The notes: a model not told the origin generated them from the sequence alone. A stretch of 64,000 bases of DNA from Begonia masoniana (GCA_022432975.1 CM039503.1:55947892-56011891); one strand, 5' to 3'. Shown: positions 47,159 through 59,228, counted from the first letter of the stretch. Made by a program: numbers and translations.

Positions 47159-47575
47159 ATGGAAGACATTTTCGACTCCTCTCTAAATCTTGAAGACACC
47201 CACTTGAAGGAAGGCTATGCGGAGGGTTACAAAGACGGCCTAGTCTCTGGTAAAGAGGAGGCCAGACAAGTGGGCTTGAAAACTGGTTTCGAGGTGGGAG
47301 AGGAGCTCGGCTTCTACCGAGGCTGCGTCGACGTATGGAACATGGTTATTCGGGTTGATCCAGCGAGGTTCTCGACGAGGATTCAAAAAAGCATAAAGCA
47401 GATGGAGGAGTTGATTGACGGATACCCAATCGATGACCCTGAAAATGAGCTGGTGAACGAGATGATGGAGAGTTTGAGGCTCAAATTCAAAGCGATTTCT
47501 GCAACTTTGGGTGTCAAATTGGAGTACGATGGCTACCCGAAATCGGCGTCCGAGGCAGGAAAAATTGAATTTTGA
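47159..47575 (+). CDS. LTO1: LTO1 homolog (YAE1-LTO1 adaptor for iron-sulfur delivery)
   Basis: An intronless 138-residue protein. In yeast and animals LTO1 pairs with YAE1 and bridges the cytosolic iron-sulfur targeting complex to the ABC protein RLI1/ABCE1, needed for ribosome recycling. The signature deca-GX3 helix is clear: glycines at 19, 23, 27, 31, 39, 43, 47, 51 and 55, with Ala35 in the missing slot. The protein ends in Ile-Glu-Phe, which fits the C-terminal [LIM]-[DES]-[WF] recognition tripeptide reported for cytosolic iron-sulfur clients and adaptors. Complete. The next gene begins 209 bp downstream on the same strand. Confidence 0.85.
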   Translation: MEDIFDSSLNLEDTHLKEGYAEGYKDGLVSGKEEARQVGLKTGFEVGEELGFYRGCVDVWNMVIRVDPARFSTRIQKSIKQMEELIDGYPIDDPENELVNEMMESLRLKFKAISATLGVKLEYDGYPKSASEAGKIEF

Positions 47576-47784
47576 GCTATCGAGGGGCTGTGTTGTTGGA
47601 GATGAAGTCGTTATGATTCAGGATTCTTCCATTTTTTTATTCACTTGTTAACTATTATCCGGACCATCATCTGTTTTTCGTAGTAAAATTAGCTTTTGAA
47701 TAAATTACAACCACGAATTCGATTTGGTCTGTCGTTTTGTTATCTTAACCAATCATTGCATGCAGTTTGAGTTGAGGAGGAGAA

Positions 47785-49072
47785 ATGTTAAGGTCGATTC
47801 TTGCTTGCTGTAAGGTGTACATATCTGAGAGCCGGAACAAGGCTGCACTTGAATCTATCGAAAGAGCTGCGAAGCTTTTTCCGGAGGCGCCCATCATCAA
47901 TAGATTCGATGATGAGACCTATAACAGAGTTGGCTATACCCTTGTTTCCAATTTGTCTGCGAAACAGTCTTCTCCTTCTTGTCCATTGAGAGGTGCAGTA
48001 TTAGCAATGGTTAAAACTGCAATTGTGGAAATAGACCTTGAATCGCACTCAGGTAGCCATCCTAGGCTTGGAGTTGTTGATCATATTTGCTTTCATCCAT
48101 TGGCACTTGCTTCTTTGGATGAGACTGCTGCAATTGCGAAATCATTGGCAGATGATATTGGCTCTGGTCTTCAAGGTTTGTGTCTCTCCCTGTTATCTGC
48201 TTAGATTTTGGATTATCAACGAGTAATGATCGAATATCTGGTGAGTAATGATCGAATATCTGGTTAGCCGACGATAAAAACTCTTTGGTTTAGCAAAATT
48301 TGGTTGTATATAATAGTTGTTAAAGCCAGCAGAGATTCTTCAATCATTGATTCTTTTATTTACTTCATAAATATTGCTAGATTTATATAGTGAACCCAAT
48401 GAAGGACTCTCAGGCAATCAAATCTTGCTTTGTCATGAAATTTTTTAGTTGTAAGTTTCCTGCAGGCTAGGTTTGAGCTTTTGTGTAGATTGCTCTTTTG
48501 GTCTTTCTCTCTGCCCTTGTATACAAGCTTTGCAGTGTTGATACTCCTACATATAGACTGCAGTTCCGACCTTTCTGTATGGAGCGGCTCATGAAGAAGG
48601 AAGGAAGCTTGCCGCGATCAGACGTGGGCTGGATTACTTCAAGGCAAATGCTAGTGATAACCAGTGGGTTGGAGGGCCAAAGTCGGAGTCTCTTCCGCTA
48701 AAGCCAGACGCAGGTCCAGGACAGGCCAGTCGAACAAAAGGGGTAGTTCTAATTGGAGCAACCCAGTGGGTTGATAACTATAATGTTCCCGTCTTCTCCT
48801 CCGATATCGACTTGGTTCGCAGAATTGCCACGAAGGTAAGTCAAAGAGGAGGTGGACTGCCTTCAGTTCAAGCTATGGCCCTGACTCATGGTGAGGGTGT
48901 AATTGAAGTTGCATGTAATTTGCTCGACCCAAGTAATGTCGGGGGAGATAGTGTTCAGGCAGAAGTTGAGCGGCTTGCCGGAGAAGATGGCTTTGCTGTA
49001 GCAGACGGGTATTTTACTGATCTTTCGCAGGAGAAAATAGTTGAAAGGTACCTCAAACTCTGCCCTGCTTGA
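47785..49072 (+). CDS. Formiminotransferase-like protein (FTCD N-terminal domain type)
   Basis: Two exons, 47785-48175 and 48564-49072, give 299 residues. The fold resembles glutamate formimidoyltransferase: LACCKVYISESRN at the start, HSGSHPRLGVVDHICFHPL (the substrate-site region), VPTFLYGAAHEEGRKLAAIRRG, and QRGGGLPSVQAMALTHGEG. In animals the enzyme moves a formimino group to tetrahydrofolate in histidine breakdown; plants lack the complete route, so the plant substrate is unclear to me. There is no cyclodeaminase domain. The intron contains a 22-bp tandem duplication (near 48224-48265). Intact. Confidence 0.85.
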
Positions 49073-49287
49073 GCATTATTTGGAGCATGTAGAAGAATGG
49101 TCCTCTACTTGTGAATTTTCATCCATTGCCAGCATTCTGTTTTCTTCTTTTTCTACGACACTTTCTCAGATTTTTCTGGAAAAATGATGTTTATATGATC
49201 ACGAGCAATGAATATATCATCACTCTAATGCACCATCGTTGTTCATATGATGCAATTTCTACGTATCTGGAGCTTGGTTGGGGCACG

Positions 49288-49400
49288 TGTTGGGATATCC
49301 TCCCACATCGGTGTGGAAGGAGTTGATGATCAATTTATAAGTATGAGGGAAAACTTCATCTCTTGAGCTATCTTTTGGGATTGTGAAAGCCCAAGATCAC
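49288..49400 (+). repeat. LTR-type fragment with TCCCACATCGG and TATA motifs
   Basis: TGTTGGGATATCCTCCCACATCGG, then TTTATAAGTATGAGGG and CTCTTGAGCTATCTTTTGGG: this order occurs at the start of many plant LTR retroelements. The boundaries on the right are not clear and no internal domain follows. TCCCACATCG (49301-49310) also equals the upstream element of plant snRNA genes, and a TATA lies 24 bp after it, but no snRNA sequence follows. Confidence 0.5.
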
Positions 49401-51387
49401 CTAACAGCACGCCCTCAATCAGGTGTCATCATCTTCTAACCTATATCTCGACCCTCCCTCGATGAAGTAACACGTCTTGTCCTACAACTTCTAATTTTTA
49501 AGTTTTAATTAAAACATGATTACATTTTTAAATAATAAATCACTCTTAATACCCATACCTCTATAGTTTAATTGTCCTTTTCATATTGCAAAATTAATTA
49601 AATAGAAAGTTGTTGACTGCAAGATTGGCTCGTAAAATGGCCCTGTTCAGTGTCGGCTCTTCGCCACCCGGGGCTGCGAGGGTTGAGCTGTCCGCTCAAC
49701 CCATAATTCAATGGTGTCACACCAACCCATTTGTTATAATACTAGACTGGCAACCTAGAGAGAGAGAGTGAGAGAGAGAAAGAGAGTGGCTTTTGGTGGG
49801 TGACACCGGCCAATTCATAGTAGTGTGTGAAGCCACAAAATGAGCAGTAGGTCAAAGAGTTGGTTTTGAATCATTGACGGCACGGCAACTCAGACTCGGC
49901 CAAGGGTGGCTTATAATATTCTATTGTGCTGCTTTCTCTGCATTGGATTCTTTCCCTCTCTTCGTCAAAACTAAGGCTCAGTCTTGAATCGTGGTAAACA
50001 ACCAAACCAAATGACACTACTTTCTCCACACAAATCATTGTCATGTTTACCAAATTTAAGAAAACCAGACAGGTGTTGCATGAAAAAACTGCAGTGTAAG
50101 AGCGGGCTCTTCTTTGATTGGGTGTTGCCTGGGATTTCAACTGCAGAGGAGCAAAGCGTTTCGCTTTTGCATAATAGCTATGCATGCAACCAGTTTTTTG
50201 AGCCATACCCATTTCATCGATGGCTATGAAATACTCTAATGGCGATTTTCCCTGCTGTTTTGAGCCATGAGAAAGGTAATCTTCTTGCTCAAACAGTTGG
50301 TGTCTGCCATTGATGGATGCTGAAGAAGCCAGCACTTTGGTCCACGTCAAAACTCCACCATTTCATAAACAAAACCACTGCTTCTTAGCAGACTAGTGCT
50401 CGAGGGTTTCAACATATCGTTCATTTCCTGAATAGGGAAATTAATATACCTTTCACGTTACATAAAAATTGATGTAAGCACGTAAAAAGCAAATAGGTCT
50501 CTCATTCAGTCGCTGCCAAAAACGTGATATGAAGCGGCGCAAAGCTTGAAATTCAAGTACAGAAATGATGCAATTTGTGCAGTCTCACAACGATTACGAT
50601 CTCTGCACAGAAAACGAAAGGTTGCAACTTTGAGAATTCTGATCGGGAAACTTTGGGACCTACTCTCTTAAAGATTAAACTGGATTAGAGAGATAATCAA
50701 ATCGTTGATCGAGATTTTTGGGAATTACAAGCTTGTTTGAAGCGATGAACCCTGAAAACTCTCAAAAGGAAATTGAAGATTCCTTGCCATTAGGATTGGA
50801 ATTTTGAAATATTTTTATGGTGAAAGAGGAGTTTCTCTCTCTAGAAATTATTAACTATAGCTTAATGAATTATTAAAATAAATAATCATTTTCAAAGAGT
50901 TGCAGATTACAGCGAATTAACCTCGTCTCCTTCCCAGGAGAGGGGCTTTCATAGGAACCAAGAGGTCTTCTCTCTCTATCTCTCTAATGTCCTATCATGC
51001 AAGTAGCAGCCTAAGCCTTTAAGCCCCCCTCTCACTCCACGACACTTGTTTGCCGTTGCGGCCAGCTCATTCAACTCCATTACCTCACCTCACCTCCCCC
51101 CTCTCTCTCTCTCTCTCTCTATATCTTGGTTTCTCTCTTCAATTCTTTTCTACGTTTTATCCACCAGATCTCTCGGAGTGATCCTTGGAGATGCGTGCTT
51201 GCTGAGCGCTAGCAGTTATCTGGGTTTTCTCTCTTATCCCCAAAAAACTCATCTTTAATCACGGGCTTCACGTCCATCGTTTAGGAGTTTTCCTCGATTT
51301 GTCTCCGATACAGCTTCTGGGTTTATCTGCTTTTGTGATTACCGATTGAATAAGTGCGTATTTTTTTAGAGAGAGAGAGATAGAAAA
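49401..51387. other. Gene-poor stretch and ULTRAPETALA promoter/leader
   Basis: No supported gene from 49401 to about 50900. A minus-strand open frame at 49871-50350 starts without an ATG and matches no family. GA-rich tract at 49761-49786. From about 50930 the DNA is CT-rich, including a (CT)n run at about 51102-51120 and GAGAGAGA near 51370; this is probably the promoter and 5' leader of the ULTRAPETALA-like gene, perhaps with GAGA-factor (BPC) sites. Confidence 0.45.
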
Positions 51388-51600
51388 ATGGCGAATGCGG
51401 TAGAGAGAGAGAGCGGGTTGATTATTTTTAGCGACGAGGAGCTAGTTGAGATGAGTGGGGTGGAGAGAGGTGGTGACTTTATAGAGGTAACTTGCGGTTG
51501 TACCAGTCATAGATATGGCGATGCTGTTGGGCGGCTTAGGGTTTTCGTTAATGGCGACCTCGAAATCACCTGCGAATGCACCCCTGGTTGTCAAGAAGGT

Positions 51601-51642
<42 letters not shown>

Positions 51643-53276
51643 GCCTTTTCTCTTTCTGGGAAACATGTGTTGATTCTTATGCATGTTTAATGCGACTGTT
51701 TTTAAGAGTCGAGTCTGGAATCTCTGCTGTTCTTCGAATTGTCATCCGATCTTTATGCATGTTTAATGCCCATATGCATCTTTGATCTTATGAGTTTATG
51801 CTCCGATTGGGTTGACCTTGATCCTGTCGCTTTTCTCTCTACTAAATCTTTGCTTCGAGACGACCATTTTTTACGACCGGCGAAGTTTTACTGTTAAAGT
51901 TCATCCTTTTCTGTTTTTCCAGTTCAACTGTATGTTGTTCTATCGTCTTCTTTTTGACGTAGGATAGTTACATCCTTTTGCTTGTGGAGGAAAGATATAT
52001 AACTTTGAATGGATTATCATAACCTTGCTGTTGCTGTTATATCTCTCCACACTCGTTTTTATAAGATCTTCTTTTGATTTCATCGTTCTGTTTGTGTTTG
52101 GACAGAGGAATGTCTCTTCTCTATTCGAGTTTCTTGTTTCATCTTGATTCTGATAGCTCTTTCTGAGTTCATTCTTCTCTGTTCTTTTTGATTGATCTCG
52201 TGACAACTCTATGACTACTGGGTTTGTAATACAAGTGATTAGAGGATTCAAACCATGATCATAGATTATGTTTACCAATTAAACTAAGATCATATGATTA
52301 GGAGTAAATGAAATATTTAGCGATTGACGGAATGATCAGATGTCGATTTCGATCAATCATATCTTATCTGATCAAAGAGTTTCATTTTACTTCTGTTCAT
52401 GTGATATTACACGACAATGTTCATTTCAAAATTGAAGTTTTGCTGGTGGAATGCATGCTTTATTTCTTGTTACTCTGCATTCCCTTTCCAACTCGTTTAA
52501 TTTGTCTGTTTTGATGGCGATAACGACCAGACAAGTTGACTCCATCAGCGTTTGAGAAGCATTCAGGAAGAGAGACAGCAAGAAAATGGAAGAACAACGT
52601 CTGGGTCATCGTAGACGGCGAAAAGGTTCCGTTGTTTAAGACGGTATTGCTCAAATACTACAACCAGGCAGTGAAGAATTGTAATGGCTCTCAACGATCG
52701 CATAGCGGACGAGTTTGCCATCGCGATGAGTTCATACGCTGCAGTCGGTGCAACAAGGGTCGAAGGTTTCGATTGAGAACAAAAGAGGAATGTCGTTTAC
52801 ATCATGATGCATTAGCAGATGTGCATTGGACATGTTCAGACCTCCCATTTGACAAGTATGTGTTCAACTTTATGTTTAATCATCCTAAATTTCTTTTAAT
52901 TTATCAGAAATATCTAATAATTTACCTCTTATGAGTCATTGATCCCCCTGGATTGCATTTAAACTGTAAATTTTATAGCTGTTGATTCGAACAGGATCGA
53001 ATTCGAATCGATCGCAGACTTGGTTCTGTTGTAATATCCCCATTTTGTCTGTGTTTTTCATCTGCAAGTGTTTGAGATGATCACTTTCTTGTTTTTTTCA
53101 GAATAACATGTGATGACGACGAAGAACGAGCAAGCCGGAGAGTCTACCGGGGCTGCATCCGAACTCCGACATGTAAAGGCTGCACTTCCTGCGTGTGTTT
53201 CGGGTGCGACATCTGCCGTTTCACAGATTGCAGCTGCCAGACTTGCCTAGACTTTACCGGAAATGCTAAATCTTAA
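51388..53276 (+). CDS. ULT1: ULTRAPETALA1-like SAND-domain developmental regulator
   Basis: ULT proteins are plant trithorax-type chromatin factors that restrict shoot and floral meristem size. Three exons, 51388-51598, 52531-52855 and 53102-53276, give 236 residues, matching the known length. The SAND-type domain spans about 20-120 (FIEVTCGCTSHRYGDAVGRL ... DKLTPSAFEKHSGRETARKWKNNVWV). A Cys/His-rich C-terminal half follows (FIRCSRCNKGRRFRLRTKEEC ... GCTSCVCFGCDICRFTDCSCQTC), possibly B-box-like zinc binding. Intron 1 opens with a (CT)n microsatellite. Frame and splice sites are intact. ULT1 and ULT2 cannot be separated with certainty here. Confidence 0.92.
51604..51639. repeat. (CT)18 microsatellite at the start of ULT1 intron 1
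   Basis: An uninterrupted CT run of about 36 bases starting six bases after the exon 1 donor (GAAG|GTGTCC). Likely length-polymorphic. Confidence 0.95.
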
Positions 53277-54451
53277 GCCTTGAAACTGACATTGATTCTT
53301 GATATTGAAGTTAATTTTAAGTTTAGCTGTCATTTATGTTAAACATGGTATTAAAGATCCATTCTTAGAACAGACAGCAACTGTTTCAATCATAGTCTTG
53401 TTCCTTTCCATTTGTTTCCTGCAAATAATGTTCTGTCCATTGCAGTACAATTAAAGATGATATTGCATTTTTACAGTCTGGCCTTCCATTCTGATACCAC
53501 AAGTATTCTCGTCTCGAACCATCGAATCCATGGATTTCGATTCGAAGCTATCAACTGGGTGGTTTGAGTTTTGAGATCTTGAGCTTTGAAGTTTGAACGT
53601 CCTCGTCAATTGAATTGGAAGGATTGAAAAAATAAACATTGAAACTTTTTATCACCTGAATTTAAGGATGATAGACAACTGAAATCATGACCTTTTTTTT
53701 GAGTAAACACGAACAAGTACTCTCTAGATCGTACATTCGCAATCCATCGAGACGAATTCAATTGAAAAAGAAATCAGGAACAACTCCACGTAAAGTTTTC
53801 AACTCATTTGAACAACATTAATGACGTTTACTTAACTATGAATCAATGGCGAGTGGCGACGGCCAGTTTGAAACGTTCAGACAGAAGGCAACAAAGTTGA
53901 ATCTTTCTTCAAACCCATCATTTAATGACAAAACCCACCCAACCCACCTACTGGCTACTCGTACATGTGTTAGTTAATGATGAAAGCTGTAAAATTTATT
54001 GGCAATGGCGTCCCCAGAAACTCAACGTCTTATTCAACGATGCATCGAAATAAAACAGAGAAGTCATTAGGTTTTCTGTTTGATGTTTTCGTCTCATATT
54101 TATTGCAGACAGCTTGTCCAGCTAGCATCAAGTCTTTAATGGCTTCATCTGTGACCACCATCATCACCTCGCACTTTGATTATCTCTCTCTACCCTCGCT
54201 GTTGAAGATGGGTTTGAAAGTTGGAAGAGTATTGACTTGAGAGCGTAATGTTACCAAAACTTGAAGCGTTGAAGATGAACTAGGAAAAAGAATAAAGATT
54301 GCTGATTTCAGTCTACAACTTCTGAGAAAACTTTTGTTTACCGGAATCAAAAAAATGAATATATACCGACGAACCTAATACATGGTGGAAAATTTAAATG
54401 TCCAGACTCCAATCTGAACAAAAAATTACGTCAAAATAAAAAAAAATGTAT
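53277..54451. other. Gene-free stretch between ULT1 and the small CxxC gene
   Basis: ULT1 3' flank on the left and 3' flank of the minus-strand CxxC gene on the right. A plus-strand open frame at 53977-54240 shows no family resemblance. Nothing else recognised. Confidence 0.4.
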
Positions 54452-54658
54452 CTATCGGTAAGATCGAAGAATAGCTCCACAAAAAGTACAAACGATTGCT
54501 TTCCAGTATTTCCAGTAAAACGGTACGTAACAAAATCTGGTAGCGGTTTTCATCTCTGCCACGCTCGCCCCACCGCCGCACCGGGAGCATATACCAGCAG
54601 CGGGCCTGCTCCGACGCACTTTCTTCGTCTGGTCGACGAGAAAACAGAAGACAACCAT
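54452..54658 (-). CDS. Conserved small plant protein with two CxxC motifs (zinc-ribbon-like)
   Basis: An intronless 68-residue protein. Cys24-Ser-Arg-Cys27 and Cys57-Thr-Phe-Cys60 form a four-cysteine pattern typical of zinc ribbons. Other features are the start MVVFCFLVDQ, the middle GGGASVAEMKTATRFCYVPF and the basic end GAILRSYR. I remember near-identical proteins in many plants without a known function. A TATA run (54814-54824) lies about 155 bp upstream on the minus strand, and the short leader may contain an intron. Small size and conservation argue that it is real. Confidence 0.75.
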   Translation of the reverse strand: MVVFCFLVDQTKKVRRSRPAAGICSRCGGGASVAEMKTATRFCYVPFYWKYWKAIVCTFCGAILRSYR

Positions 54659-54813
54659 TTTCCTATTCCGGCAGCGTTTACAGTTTCCCGAACTCCTCTA
54701 CTCTCCCTCTCCCGGAGGAACCCCGATCGCCGTTCGGCTCAGTAACTGTGAAATGTAGCGGAAAGCTTGGAGTAGGAAGTAGGGAGTTATACCTGGTAAG
54801 CGAAAGGAGAGGC

Positions 54814-54824
54814 ATATATATATA
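54814..54824 (-). promoter_or_regulatory. TATA box for the small CxxC gene
   Basis: TATATATATA read leftwards, followed by a pyrimidine-rich stretch and the start codon at 54658. No other TATA-like sequence is closer. Confidence 0.5.
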
Positions 54825-55402
54825 GAGGAGTCGACATGATCCGGTCAAATGTTGTACAGCCAATGAAATGTCGCCACGCGGAAAGACAGTTGGGGTTATA
54901 ACTGTTAGAAGGTGGGGGAAGGAGGACATAACATAGTGAGCTGTCGACGTGTAAAGAGTAGTAAATGAGCCAGCTGGTTTTTGATGACAGGAATATATGT
55001 GGCAGTTTGCGGTCCCAGGGAGGTTCTCTGTCTATAAAATGGGCCCACCATTCTGTTTGGTAGCCGAGAAAATAAGACAGAAACTAAAAGAAAAGAAAAT
55101 CTATTCTTATTTTCTACAATAATGTTAAGGTCATCCTGAACCGCCCAATTATTAAAAAATGCGACTAAATTGATCCAGCTAGCCATGATTATGGACGTAC
55201 TTGGCTACCATGGCTAGAGTCCAAGCTTGAAATGAAGGAGGGTAAAAAGAGTTGAATATTGCAATCAACAAGCAGAGTCAAATTACAGGAGCAAATATTA
55301 AACAGGGCATGCCAAAACAAGAGATTAAACAATAAGATGGAATCTCAAAATGAGGTCTGAAAAAATCAAACAAATTTTCTCACTTTTAGGTGGAAGATTT
55401 GA
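54825..55402. other. Upstream region of the CxxC gene and 3' flank of SCAMP
   Basis: Contains CACGTG-like ACGTGT near 54947-54952 and no recognisable gene. Confidence 0.35.
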
Positions 55403-58400
55403 TTATCCTAGAGCATTCATCATGGTGCCCCGAGCAGCTTCGCGCTTCATCTCTGCCGCTTTGCCACTGCCTCGGAAATACATGTAAACTTGCTGTAATT
55501 TGAACCAAGGGGGAACTTGTTAATACTAGTGGGATACTTAAGTAACGAACAACGTTAAGGCTGAAGAGGGAAATGAGAATTGTGAAATAGTGTTGGACCT
55601 GAATAACCCAGATGCTGAGCACTGATTCGAGGCAGAACAATCCAAAACCAACCATGTAGAATATCTAGCAAGAATAGTCCCTCTCAACATCAAGAAATTA
55701 ACTCATATAGTTACATACCTAATTTATACTTACATATTAATATGTCACTCAAATTGTTTCAAAGAAAATATGCACCATTCTTAAAGAAAAACAGAGTTTA
55801 GGGTTACTAGCTTATTTTCCTCAATTTCAAAATCTATAACTTAGAATTAGTTATTTACGTCTTCCATGCCTCAATAGACATTAGGAGACAAAGTTATGAA
55901 AAATCAACCCGGCATTTCAGGCCATTTTAAAATTAAGCAGACACCTGATTTTCATGGTTAGATGATTAAATTCAAGTTCACAAGATATACAACAAAAGGG
56001 CTTACCCCAACTAAAGCATGACTGCCCAGCAAGTCGATTGCAGGTAAGATACCTCTGTCAACAAAATAATGCAACAAAAATATCAGTTTGAGAAAGAGCA
56101 GAAAGGAAAAGAGGAGACGAGGAGAAACAGTTTTGCCATTGACAATCCTTTTTTTTTTTTTTTGTCTATGTATGTGTGGGATGGGATGGGGTGGGGTAGG
56201 GGGAAGAGGGGGAAGTGCGTGTTACATGTTGTAGAAAATGCGGGAAACAGCTCTACATTGTATTTCCACAGTTAAATTTACATGATGACCAGATGATCCC
56301 ACCAGTACAAATCCATTGATAAATAGCAAACTAGCCTATGAAACGCACAAACATCAAAGAAAGCTTACGTGAGTGATTTCCCCTTGAAAACAACAGGAGG
56401 GGCAACAGCAGCAAAGACACAAAATACAATATGAATCTGATACACGAGAAGGGACAATCTTGTGAGGCTGATTTAAAACATCATCACACAAGAAGAAAAT
56501 CTACCAACAAAAAACATGATGTTACCATATACGCCAGGAAAAACCATCCAAATTTCAAGGCACTATCTGTCCTGTTCAAATAACAAAACATACCAGTCAA
56601 AAATAGAATTTCATTACAAAAAATTCTATTGTTTGAATGCCAACACATCCCTAAAGGCAATTTGCAAAATTTTCTTAAAAAAGGTAGAGTTTATGCATTT
56701 CTTCAATTAGGTGAACCACACGTACCACCAAAAGAATCACATAAACCAATTAACAGATCCTTCACAGTGAAGTGAAAGAATTAGGTATAATCTTCACGAT
56801 AATTGTACATTGACAATCATGCAATCTGAATACCATATATTTTGTTGCCTTATGAATGAACACTTGCATGGCCTCTGTCCATAATTCCACAAAAATATAA
56901 ACTAGTCTCTCTGTAGCTTGTATATCGATTCTAATGCAGACATTATACCTTGTTACTCGAACAAGTTGACTGATATGCATATGCAAAGAAAAAATAGACC
57001 CTTCCTCATTGCATAACTCCAGTGGATGATCTTACTTCCCACATGAATGGAGAGTATTTCATGTTCCCTACTGTCTATCTACCCCCTCATTTTTTTTGGG
57101 AGATGTGATGAAGTTCAACAAGTACATACAAGGAAGAAATGTTTATGACAGATTAACTAGTCTCATTTGTGGAAAAAGAAACTATCATAGTACACATAAT
57201 TGACCCATTCTGTCATGTCACTACATTATATGACTTGAGCAATATAAAGTTTGTTCTTCCTACAACAATCTACCAGTTCAAACTCGTTCACACAATCCAA
57301 GCCAGAAAAAATCATATAATATTCTATAGTGAACAAAGCAAAATGATACCTCGTGGCACGATATAGAGGGCGATACCAACCAACATAGGCTCCGGGAACA
57401 CCAGATATAAAATAGATAATTGCAAGAAACCATATTGTTGGACCTACAAGAGAATAACCAGCTCAACTGAGATCATCATGATGAATTACACATTCAGCTA
57501 AGGTCAAAACATCAGTAGTTTCCCAATGAAAGAACATATGATGAGAAGAAAATATACCTTCGCCTTTTATCCATGCTGTTGTAACAGCAACAATGTTCCA
57601 TGTGAGACAAGCAACCAAACCTATATCAATACACCGTTAATTGAAGTCAGCAAAATTGTATATAAAAAATCATGATGGAAAGACTTGATATTGAGTTTTC
57701 CGCCCACCCAAAAATGTTGTAAAAGCAACATATTGTACTCTTTGTAGATGGATTGGTATCTCATTGGCAATATCATGATGGATAATAGGGAAAAATGGAG
57801 GCCAATTTTTCTCTTCTATTACAATTCCAGCTGAGCAAGAAGAGAAGAAATAATTTAGAAACAGCTCATAAAACAACTATTTCACAATTCCAAGAAATAT
57901 TATACATACCACGTGAAATGGCATCTTCCCGACGCTTGATTTCCTGTACAAAGATAAAATAAAATAAAAAGCCGCAAGCCCTTATTTTATGGATACTATC
58001 ACAAGTGCCACTAGATTGATGCCAACCAGATCTTAAAACGAGTAAAAAAATAAACAATCTAACTTATGTGGTAATCAGTTATTGATTGTAAAAAGAACAA
58101 ACTTCAGAGATGTCCAACCATGTCTTGAGTTAGTTACCTGTTCCCTCCTTTTCAATTCGGCCTCTTTAGCTTGGAGCTCCCTCTCCTTTACTTTATAATC
58201 CTAGAGTTTTGAGCAACAAGCACATGAACAAAAAAAAAAAATTAAGAACCCTTTTTTCCAGATAGGATTAAAATATTTAAAAGTGAATCTTGAAATATGT
58301 GTTTCACCTTTGAATTATCGAGGGGAATATCAATTGTCACTCCACGGTCATATGGTTCTGGAGCAAGGGGTGAGGGCCTAGAGTTTGCAGGTGGAACAGT

Positions 58401-59145
58401 ACCACGATCCTAACAATAAAGGAGATTAAAACAAAATCTAGTAAGGTAATGTACTTGCAATAAATCAGATGTCCATTACCATTCCACATAGTGGAAAGAA
58501 AAAATTAACAAGAAATGTGTGCATAGTACGCTTGAATGGGAAAAACTCATATTATGGTCAATGCATTCTCTCATAGTTGAAATCACTTTGCTCTCCTTCT
58601 AGTGTGCTTGAGCTAGTGAGAATGGTTGTCAATCCTCACTCATAGAATCCTTAACTAAACATTTTACTCGCCATGAACAACTAAAGTAGGATAATAAAGA
58701 TGGCATCAGAAATAGGATAGAATGTGAGATCTACATTTGCATTTCTTTTTATATCATTCGCCGGGATGAAAAACAAAGCTCTAGTCATCACAAATTAGAG
58801 AAGATTAACTAAACACAGCTGCACCAACCGAACTCGGAAAAATAAAGGCAACCTGAAGACATAAAACATCGTAATGCTAACTTCAAACTAAGCACACATC
58901 GTAATGCTAGCTTCAAACTAAGCACATCAAGGCAAAAGCCGCAGATCCAAAAAAGTAGAGATCGAAGAGGCAAAAATTACGAGATCGGAAGGCGATTCCG
59001 CTGAAACAATAAAACTTCAACAGCAATATAATCACAGAATTGGCGGAATTTCCACGCACGAGCACAGAAAGCAAGTGACGAAAATGGCACTCACCGAGAA
59101 TGGATTGACCTCTTCGTCGAAAGGATTGGAATCGTAGCGACTCAT
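55403..59145 (-). CDS. Secretory carrier-associated membrane protein (SCAMP)
   Basis: SCAMPs are four-span membrane proteins of the trans-Golgi network, secretory vesicles, plasma membrane and cell plate. Twelve exons: 59145-59095, 58409-58308, 58200-58138, 57943-57910, 57830-57708, 57620-57558, 57443-57350, 56571-56526, 56436-56369, 56054-56006, 55664-55599, 55492-55403; 282 residues, all phases fit. The N-terminus has two NPF endocytic motifs ([12 protein letters not shown]), then a coiled coil ([26 protein letters not shown]), then [13 protein letters not shown] and four hydrophobic spans with the conserved [19 protein letters not shown] loop. The tail ends GTMMNALG. The 5' leader carries a (CT)n tract (complement at about 59200-59223). 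Intron 1 has a short tandem repeat near 58865-58925. Intact. Confidence 0.93.
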
Positions 59146-59197
59146 GGGAGCTAAGCGAAGATGCTAAAACTCCACCACGGGAGGAAGGGCTGAAGGC

Positions 59198-59199
<2 letters not shown>

Positions 59200-59223
<24 letters not shown>
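59200..59223. repeat. (GA)n microsatellite in the SCAMP leader
   Basis: About 12 GA units, reading as (CT)n in the SCAMP direction, some 55 bp before the start codon. Confidence 0.9.

Positions 59224-59228
<5 letters not shown>

Noticed and set aside
49871..50350. 159-codon minus-strand open frame
   Set aside because: It has no ATG at its start, no recognisable motif and no splice context; composition does not look coding.
53977..54240. 87-codon plus-strand open frame
   Set aside because: No family, no neighbouring exon, and it lies in the 3' flanks of two genes.
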